Source: an uncultured Cytophagaceae bacterium
GTDB lineage: Bacteria; Bacteroidota; Bacteroidia; Cytophagales; Spirosomataceae
NCBI GenBank assembly: GCA_903837305.1
Contig: CAILUB010000211.1
Coordinates: 1-11,412, forward strand
Direction of reading: 5' to 3'
DNA: 11,412 nt
Under the pieces are notes generated by a model that was not told the origin of the DNA, did not search any database, and saw only the letters and a program-made list of their open reading frames with translations. Shown here piece after piece: positions 6,658-11,412 of this stretch. A program made the translations under genes and the position numbers. Within the stretch, counting starts at the first letter, position 1, and every line of letters begins with the position of its first letter.

Positions 6658-8643
6658 CTAGTCGTTTATAGAGGGCTCGCGCCAATCTCCATGCTCCTTA
6701 ATTAACGTGATTAATTCATCCACCGCAGAATCTGCAGGAACAGACTTTTTCACCACTTCTTGCCCTTTATAGAGCGCAATCTTATCTTTTCCGATACCCA
6801 CATAACCATAATCTGCATCAGCCATTTCACCCGGGCCATTCACAATACAGCCCATAATACCTATTTTGATTCCTTTTAAGTGATCTGTCTTTTGGCGAAT
6901 CATAGCCGTCGTTTCTTGTAAATCAAATAAAGTTCGACCACAGGAGGGACAAGAAATGTACTCCGTTTTCGAAATACGCATTCTGCTCGCTTGCAACGTC
7001 CCAAAATTCGTCGAATTACACAAAGCCTCCTTATTCTTCGAATGCTTTAGGCTTAGCATCAAACCATCCCCTAAACCATCAATAAACAAAGCTCCACCAT
7101 CCGTAGGGGCAAATAGTTGAAATTGATCATCTGAAATGGAGGTGTAGTTCAGGTGAATAATGACAGGATTTGTGACACCCTTTTCTATTAAATGAAAGAA
7201 AGCACGTCGAATAGCTGGCATCTGATGTGCATTCGTAGAATGTAAAACAATCACACAGGTAGAATCAAACTCGTCAGACTCCATCACTAGCTCAGCTGCA
7301 TCCAAGGATACGAAATTTAAGGTAGTATGCTTTTGTGAAGCAATTTGAAAATCTGCATAGCTGAATATAGGATATACATATTCTGACGGAGACCAAACAG
7401 AGGAGTCTTGAATTTGACGCAAGCCATTTGGCAACATAAAATCAAGGGACTGCTTACCCGTATAAATAAAATCAGCACCTAGGTCATTCATCGCCCATTT
7501 ATCCGGTTCAGGTAAATAGAAATGCCCTATAGTCTTTAAATCAGCAATTGAAATGGAAGATCGAGTAGAAAAGTCCGCGATTACGCGAGGAACCTGATGA
7601 CCGCCCATCGAAAAAATTTCCGACGTCTTTCTACGCAAATGCGAGAACGGGTTAATAGGAGAGTCAAATGAAGCAGAATCACCTTTGAAAACAGGAATGG
7701 GATCTTGAGAAGAAGCACGCATATCATAACGACGTACTAAATCTTTCGCCACCGGTATCTCAAATTCTGGATCCTCCGTGAGAGAAACACGAATGGTATC
7801 GCCTAAACCATCTTCTAATAACGTTCCAATGCCAACGGCCGATTTAATCCGACCATCTTCACCCTCACCAGCCTCTGTCACACCTAAATGCATAGGGTAG
7901 GCCTTAAAACCGCCATCCTTTAACTTTTTACTTAACAAGCGATACGCTTCCACCATCACCTGTGTATTTGAAGATTTCATCGAAAGAACGATGTTGAAAT
8001 AGTTTTCATCCTCACAAATGCGTAAGAATTCCAAAGCTGATTCCACCATCCCATTAGGGGTATCTCCATAACGACTTAATATGCGATCTGAAAGCGAACC
8101 GTGATTCGTACCAATACGCATCGCCGTGCCGTATTCCTTGCATATTTTGACTAAAGGAAGGAATTTATCCCGAATACGGTCTAATTCTGATGCATACGAC
8201 ACATCGGTATAATCAATTGTTTCAAAGCGTTTCTTATCCGCGTAGTTTCCCGGATTGATACGGACCTTTTCGACGATTCTAGCAGCTAATTCAGCGGCAT
8301 TGGGGGTAAAGTGTATATCAGCGACTAAAGGTGTCTTGTATCCACGATCCCGCAAACCTTTGCGAATATTCTCAAGATTCTGGGCCTCTTTAACGGAGGG
8401 AGCTGTTATTCGAACTAGTTCACAACCCGCATCTATCATTCTTATAGATTGCTCAATTGATCCCTGCGTATCCATGGTATCTACTGTAGTCATCGACTGA
8501 ATCCGAATAGGAAAGTCTGAACCTAAATAGAGCTCACCTATTTGAACCGGAATCGTAATACGCCTTTCATATGCATAAAGAGAAGGAGCATACTGATTTC
8601 CATCAGCAAGTAGGGGATCGTTCAAATTGAAAATTTTAGACAT
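6658..8643 (-). CDS. ispG: 4-hydroxy-3-methylbut-2-enyl diphosphate synthase IspG (GcpE), long form
   Basis: This 661-residue enzyme catalyses the penultimate step of the MEP (non-mevalonate) isoprenoid pathway, converting MEcPP to HMBPP with a [4Fe-4S] cluster and external electrons. The N-terminal TIM barrel (about 20-310) contains IQSMTTVDTMDT (48-59), PLVADIHF (105-112), VRINPGNY (127-134) and HLGVTEAGEGEDGRIKSA (252-269). An insert of about 230 residues (about 311-545) distinguishes the plant/Bacteroidota three-domain form from the roughly 370-residue E. coli type. The C-terminal cluster domain has ligands C565 and C568 (SCPSCGR), C599 and E606 (MGCIVNGPGE). The frame extends 6 codons upstream to a TTG at 8661, but the ATG at 8643 is the better start. 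It lies 30 bases after the sugar-transporter gene and may share its transcript or use a weak promoter in that gap. IspH is not in the window. Confidence 0.97.
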   Translation of the reverse strand: MSKIFNLNDPLLADGNQYAPSLYAYERRITIPVQIGELYLGSDFPIRIQSMTTVDTMDTQGSIEQSIRMIDAGCELVRITAPSVKEAQNLENIRKGLRDRGYKTPLVADIHFTPNAAELAARIVEKVRINPGNYADKKRFETIDYTDVSYASELDRIRDKFLPLVKICKEYGTAMRIGTNHGSLSDRILSRYGDTPNGMVESALEFLRICEDENYFNIVLSMKSSNTQVMVEAYRLLSKKLKDGGFKAYPMHLGVTEAGEGEDGRIKSAVGIGTLLEDGLGDTIRVSLTEDPEFEIPVAKDLVRRYDMRASSQDPIPVFKGDSASFDSPINPFSHLRRKTSEIFSMGGHQVPRVIADFSTRSSISIADLKTIGHFYLPEPDKWAMNDLGADFIYTGKQSLDFMLPNGLRQIQDSSVWSPSEYVYPIFSYADFQIASQKHTTLNFVSLDAAELVMESDEFDSTCVIVLHSTNAHQMPAIRRAFFHLIEKGVTNPVIIHLNYTSISDDQFQLFAPTDGGALFIDGLGDGLMLSLKHSKNKEALCNSTNFGTLQASRMRISKTEYISCPSCGRTLFDLQETTAMIRQKTDHLKGIKIGIMGCIVNGPGEMADADYGYVGIGKDKIALYKGQEVVKKSVPADSAVDELITLIKEHGDWREPSIND

Positions 8644-8658
8644 AACTGCAATAAAACG

Positions 8659-8666
8659 CAAAAATA
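8659..8666 (-). promoter_or_regulatory. Possible -7 promoter element for ispG
   Basis: On the - strand these bases read TATTTTTG, an exact TAnnTTTG match lying 15 bases before the chosen ispG ATG, inside the 30-base gap after the transporter gene. It would give a leader of only about 10 bases. No -33 TTTG occurs at the usual distance upstream, so the site is tentative. If real, it would let ispG be expressed independently of the sugar genes, which makes sense for an essential pathway gene. Confidence 0.3.
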
Positions 8667-8673
8667 GGCAATT

Positions 8674-9876
8674 CTACTTCCAAGAACTCTTTTTATGCCC
8701 AATTGTTGCGTAATAATAGATAAAAATATAGCAAGGGATCAAAATAAGGTAAGCGATCTGCGTATTCCCGATTTGATCTGCTATTTTACCATACAACAAA
8801 GGCAGTAGCGCGCCTCCTGAGATCATCATAATAATCAAAGCGCTACCTATCTTAGTAAATTTCCCTAATCCATTAATCGCTAGAGGCCACAAAGCAGGCC
8901 ACATAAGTGCATTTGCTAAACCTAATAAGGCCAAACACAATACAGAAGTAAATCCAGTGAAAGCGATGGCACCGATCGAAAATACAACACCCAAAATAGC
9001 TGAGTAATTCAAGGCTTTTTGTTGCGATAAGTATTTGGGAATAAAGAAGATACCTATAACATAACCTGCTAACATACCATACAAAGTATAGGTTGTAAAG
9101 ATTTTGGCAACATCCTGACTAAATCCTTGAGAAACCCCATAATTAATAATCGTATCTCCAGCGATAACCTCGACTCCTACGTACAGAAAGAAAGCAACTA
9201 GACCTAAGACAAGGCTTGGATAAGCCCAAACAGAATCTTTCGCATTGCCTTCCTCTTCCACCGTTTCCTCCGCTTCCACTTCAGGTAATGATGAGAACCA
9301 TACCCAAATGGCCAAGACCACTAAAACGGCCGTCATTATACCATAGGGCATTAAAACGATGGCTAATTTTTCTGTTCCAGCTACCGCACTCGATAAAAAT
9401 AGACCTCCAAAGATAAATTGACTCAGAATACCCGCAAACTTATTACAAATACCCATGACCGAAATACGCTGAGCAGCTGATTCTGCTGGTCCCAAAATCG
9501 TTACATAGGGATTAGAAGCAGTTTGTAAGAGTGCAAGACCTGTACCGATCACAAAAAGGCCAAACAAGAACATGGGATAATTGGCCATTTTAGCAGCCGG
9601 TATGAATAATAAAGTACCCACTGCCATAGCCAATAAGCCTAAAGACATACCTTTCTTAAATCCGGTTTTTGCCAATACCCAGGATGATGGAATCGCCATC
9701 ACAAAATAGGAGATAAAGAAAGCAAAAGTCACTAAAAGTGAATCGAAGTTATTTAGTTGAAAAGCATCCTTAAAGAAGGCAATCAAAACCGAATTCACCC
9801 AGGTCACAAAACCAAAGACAAAAAAGAGAATACCGATAATTAAGAGAGGTCCGTTAACGTTTTTAGATTGATTCAT
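8674..9876 (-). CDS. FucP-family sugar MFS transporter
   Basis: This 400-residue, roughly 12-helix major facilitator belongs to the fucose/glucose/galactose:H+ symporter (FucP) family. Evidence includes the first helices GFVTWVNSVLIAFFK (22-36) and FAFFISYFVMAIPSSW (51-66), and the loop TGFKKGMSLGL (71-81). The family-typical LQTASNPYVTILGP (117-130) and FLYVGVEVIAGDTIINYG (230-247) also occur. A Glu-rich cytoplasmic loop (about 199-210) separates the two six-helix halves. Members import monosaccharides or amino sugars across the inner membrane with protons. The substrate cannot be read from sequence. Because the gene starts 4 bases after a GH109-like glycosidase, N-acetylgalactosamine or a related hexosamine is the leading guess; glucose, galactose and fucose remain possible. 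The absence of a neighbouring sugar kinase, deacetylase or SusCD pair leaves the pathway incomplete here. Confidence 0.92.
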   Translation of the reverse strand: MNQSKNVNGPLLIIGILFFVFGFVTWVNSVLIAFFKDAFQLNNFDSLLVTFAFFISYFVMAIPSSWVLAKTGFKKGMSLGLLAMAVGTLLFIPAAKMANYPMFLFGLFVIGTGLALLQTASNPYVTILGPAESAAQRISVMGICNKFAGILSQFIFGGLFLSSAVAGTEKLAIVLMPYGIMTAVLVVLAIWVWFSSLPEVEAEETVEEEGNAKDSVWAYPSLVLGLVAFFLYVGVEVIAGDTIINYGVSQGFSQDVAKIFTTYTLYGMLAGYVIGIFFIPKYLSQQKALNYSAILGVVFSIGAIAFTGFTSVLCLALLGLANALMWPALWPLAINGLGKFTKIGSALIIMMISGGALLPLLYGKIADQIGNTQIAYLILIPCYIFIYYYATIGHKKSSWK

Positions 9877-9880
9877 AGGT

Positions 9881-11233
9881 TTAGTATTGGTCGTTTAATG
9901 CAAAAATAGGTTGATTTTTTTTCCATTTACCTCGTGTAAAATCAGGTATTTGGATAGGAGCGGAGCCCTTCTTGATCGACTCCTCAGAAAGTGGTGCAAT
10001 CGCAGACCAAGCTGCGGCATCATAAACGTCGATCGGTGGAGCAACTTTTGCCTTAATAGCCTCTATGAAGGCTCTCAACACAAAATAATCGATACCTCCA
10101 TGCCCTGCATTCTCTGCATCAGCTGCGTGTGCTTTCCACAAAGGGTGATCGTATTTCTCTAAATAAGGTTTAGCCTCTTCCCAGCGGTGTGCTTTGGACG
10201 AAACACCTTCTATATAGATAGACCTATTATCTTCCATCCACAAACCCTTCGTTCCTTGAACGCGGAAGCCTAACGAATAAGGGCGAGGAGAATTGGTATC
10301 ATGCGTAATGAGAATGGTTTCCCCATTCACACATTTAATCATAGTTTGGACAATATCACCACATTTAAAATTCACTTTCGCATTGGGATGATCAGCGCCA
10401 CCTTTTTCAACAATGTAATTATGTAATCCCAAAGAAGGCGTAGCCATCGATGTTAAATAAGCAAACTGATTCCCTCGATTGATATTTAACATCTCCGCCA
10501 CCGGCCCTAAACCGTGTGTTGGATACAAATCTCCATTGCGATCGACAGAATGCTGGGTACGCCATTTGGCCTCAGAAAATCCATTTTCACCAAACTCCAC
10601 ACCACCGCCATAAGCCTGCTTTCCATCATTGAATTTCACTTCCCGTAAATCATGTTGGTAGCCGCATTGAACATGATTCAAGGTACCAAACATGCCCTGA
10701 CGAACCATATTCAACGTAGCAAGCACATCTCTTCGATAACATACATTTTCTAAAATCATGCAATGTGAACCCGTTTTTTCATACATATTCACGAGATCCC
10801 ATGATTCCTTCAAAGTTACCGTAGCAGAAACTTCCACACCCGCATACTTACCTTGTTTCATCACTTCTAAGGCCATCGGAACGTGCCATTCCCAGGGAGT
10901 GGCAATGACTACACCATCGATATCGGCACGCTTGGCTAAATTTTCAAAATCTTTTTCTGTCTTTCCATAAACGGATGGGGCTGGTCGACCCTTGTCTGAA
11001 ACCATCTTTAATGCAATATCAATCGCTTTAGGATCAATATCACAGATGGCTACAACCTCGACATCCGGTCGATACATTGCCATTTCGAGGTGATTTTGCC
11101 CTCTTAATCCTACACCGATAAAACCTAAACGTACTTTCGTTTGTTCTAAAGGTGACTGTCTTAAGAATGTAGGGAATAAAGCGGTGCCAGAGGTATACAC
11201 TAAGGAATCGGAGATAAACTTCCTTCTTTTCAT
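9881..11233 (-). CDS. Gfo/Idh/MocA-family protein, probable GH109 alpha-N-acetylgalactosaminidase, Tat-exported
   Basis: This 450-residue protein has an N-terminal Tat-like signal (MKRRKFI, then a short apolar stretch to about 23). A Rossmann NAD-binding domain follows, with GVGLRG (40-45), VVAICDID (60-67) and ATPWEWHVPMAL (111-122). The second domain contains ENVCYRRDV (162-170), GYQHDLREVKF (191-201), KWRTQHSVDRNGDLYPTHGLGP (223-244) and HDTNSPRPYSLGFRVQG (311-327). This combination is what I know from glycoside hydrolase family 109. Its members cleave terminal alpha-linked N-acetylgalactosamine by a redox-assisted mechanism with tightly bound NAD; H240 in YPTHGLGP is a candidate catalytic residue. 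Exported oxidoreductases of the same superfamily are the alternative. The frame opens further upstream to a GTG at 11329, which would overlap the divergent gene, so the ATG at 11233 with the twin-Arg signal is chosen. It leads the operon with the sugar transporter 4 bases downstream. Confidence 0.88.
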   Translation of the reverse strand: MKRRKFISDSLVYTSGTALFPTFLRQSPLEQTKVRLGFIGVGLRGQNHLEMAMYRPDVEVVAICDIDPKAIDIALKMVSDKGRPAPSVYGKTEKDFENLAKRADIDGVVIATPWEWHVPMALEVMKQGKYAGVEVSATVTLKESWDLVNMYEKTGSHCMILENVCYRRDVLATLNMVRQGMFGTLNHVQCGYQHDLREVKFNDGKQAYGGGVEFGENGFSEAKWRTQHSVDRNGDLYPTHGLGPVAEMLNINRGNQFAYLTSMATPSLGLHNYIVEKGGADHPNAKVNFKCGDIVQTMIKCVNGETILITHDTNSPRPYSLGFRVQGTKGLWMEDNRSIYIEGVSSKAHRWEEAKPYLEKYDHPLWKAHAADAENAGHGGIDYFVLRAFIEAIKAKVAPPIDVYDAAAWSAIAPLSEESIKKGSAPIQIPDFTRGKWKKNQPIFALNDQY

Positions 11234-11313
11234 TTGTTTACTGATTAGTCTAATAGGTTTTACAAAGATGAAATTTAAGGAAAATACTTTAAATTTATAA
11301 GAATTTAGAAAAA
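11234..11313. promoter_or_regulatory. Divergent intergenic region between the GH109 gene and the queD-like gene
   Basis: These 80 AT-rich bases must hold the promoters for both directions. On the - strand CATCTTTG (11263-11270) differs from TAnnTTTG by one base. On the + strand TAGGTTTT (11254-11261) also differs by one base, and a TTTG at 11233-11236 lies 17 bases upstream of it, slightly shorter than the usual spacing. The two candidates nearly overlap, so the two genes could compete for polymerase. I see no clear operator palindrome. Individual sites are weak; only the region as a shared promoter is well supported by gene orientation. Confidence 0.4.
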
Positions 11314-11412
11314 ATGACTGAAGCCCCACGCGTTACCGTATTCCGAAAAGAACATTTCAATGCTGCTCACCGCTTGCACAATCCTAATTGGACTGCGGAG
11401 AAGAACAAGGAA
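11314..11412 (+). CDS. 6-carboxytetrahydropterin synthase / 6-pyruvoyl-tetrahydropterin synthase family (QueD-like), N-terminal fragment
   Basis: An ATG at 11314 opens a frame that runs without stop to the window end, giving 33 residues beginning MTEAPRVTVFRKEHF. The segment FRKEHFNAAHRLHNP contains the F-x-A-A-H-R-L signature of the PTPS/QueD fold; H19 would be the first zinc ligand. The NPNWTAEKNKE that follows fits the loop leading to the catalytic cysteine in Bacteroidota members. QueD makes 6-carboxy-5,6,7,8-tetrahydropterin from dihydroneopterin triphosphate in queuosine/preQ1 synthesis, and PTPS relatives make 6-pyruvoyl-tetrahydropterin. The catalytic Cys and the HGHNY zinc motif lie outside the window, so the subtype cannot be assigned. 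It is transcribed divergently from the GH109 gene. Confidence 0.8.
   Translation, partial: MTEAPRVTVFRKEHFNAAHRLHNPNWTAEKNKE

Noticed and set aside
8255..8500. Open frame antisense to ispG, and similar antisense frames at 114-311, 1768-1968, 9216-9416, 9911-10162 and 10758-10970
   Set aside because: All lie entirely inside well-supported genes on the other strand, have unnatural composition and no recognisable motifs or start context.
8644..8661. TTG start six codons upstream of ispG
   Set aside because: TTG is a poor start, and the ATG at 8643 gives a normal N-terminus; the bases upstream look like promoter DNA.
9901..9910. CAAAAATAGG, also found at 8659-8668, as a repeated regulatory motif ahead of two genes
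   Set aside because: The copy at 9901 is inside the GH109 coding sequence and has no -33 partner; ten AT-rich bases twice in this window can occur by chance, although both contain a TAnnTTTG match on the - strand.
11234..11329. In-frame GTG-initiated extension of the GH109-like gene
   Set aside because: It would place a non-family sequence before a good twin-Arg signal peptide and overlap the divergent queD-like gene.
1..11412. Defence system, mobile element, CRISPR array, tRNA or phage gene
   Set aside because: No direct-repeat arrays, transposase or integrase motifs, cloverleaf-like sequences or phage proteins were seen; coding is dense and the genes are mostly housekeeping.

Overview
The window reads as ordinary chromosome of a member of the Bacteroidota, most likely a Cytophagales-type environmental bacterium. 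Supporting signs are a type III glutamine synthetase, the gliding-motility protein GldC, the long (insert-containing) form of IspG, a GH109-type Gfo/Idh/MocA glycosidase paired with a FucP-family sugar transporter, AT-rich intergenic DNA, TAnnTTTG-like -7 promoter elements, and no consistent Shine-Dalgarno sequences. The genus is not determined. There is no tRNA, rRNA, insertion sequence, CRISPR array or integrase, and no gene-free stretch longer than about 85 bases.

Layout. Positions 1-1636 (+): the 3' end of a type III glutamine synthetase gene, a very acidic protein of unknown function, and rsmE (16S rRNA m3U1498 methyltransferase), packed with 3-6 base gaps. Positions 1719-2480 (+): a membrane fatty-acid desaturase behind its own likely promoter. 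A near-perfect inverted repeat at 2490-2518 ends it, and probably also ends the convergent operon. Positions 2517-5028 (-): cinA followed by a 2-oxo acid dehydrogenase E2 subunit. Positions 5072-6462 (+), divergent from cinA: gldC and an exported thioredoxin-fold protein, 2 bases apart. Positions 6463-11233 (-): a tight run transcribed in the order GH109-like oxidoreductase/glycosidase, FucP-family sugar transporter, ispG, and a 63-residue membrane protein. Positions 11314-11412 (+): the first 33 codons of a QueD/6-pyruvoyl-tetrahydropterin-synthase-like gene, cut by the window end.

Functionally the genes are mostly housekeeping: nitrogen assimilation, rRNA modification, membrane-lipid unsaturation, keto-acid oxidation, pyridine-nucleotide salvage, isoprenoid synthesis and pterin/queuosine synthesis. 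Two accessory themes stand out. One is a small sugar-scavenging pair, GH109 plus transporter, probably for N-acetylgalactosamine or a related sugar. The other is the gldC/thioredoxin-like pair, which may link an envelope thiol protein to gliding or secretion. I found no convincing evidence of a wholly new system. The most worthwhile unknowns are the exported thioredoxin-like protein next to gldC, the acidic protein before rsmE, and the small membrane protein after ispG.

Four genes have in-frame upstream extensions that I reject in favour of internal ATG starts: cinA at 5028, gldC at 5072, ispG at 8643 and the GH109 gene at 11233.
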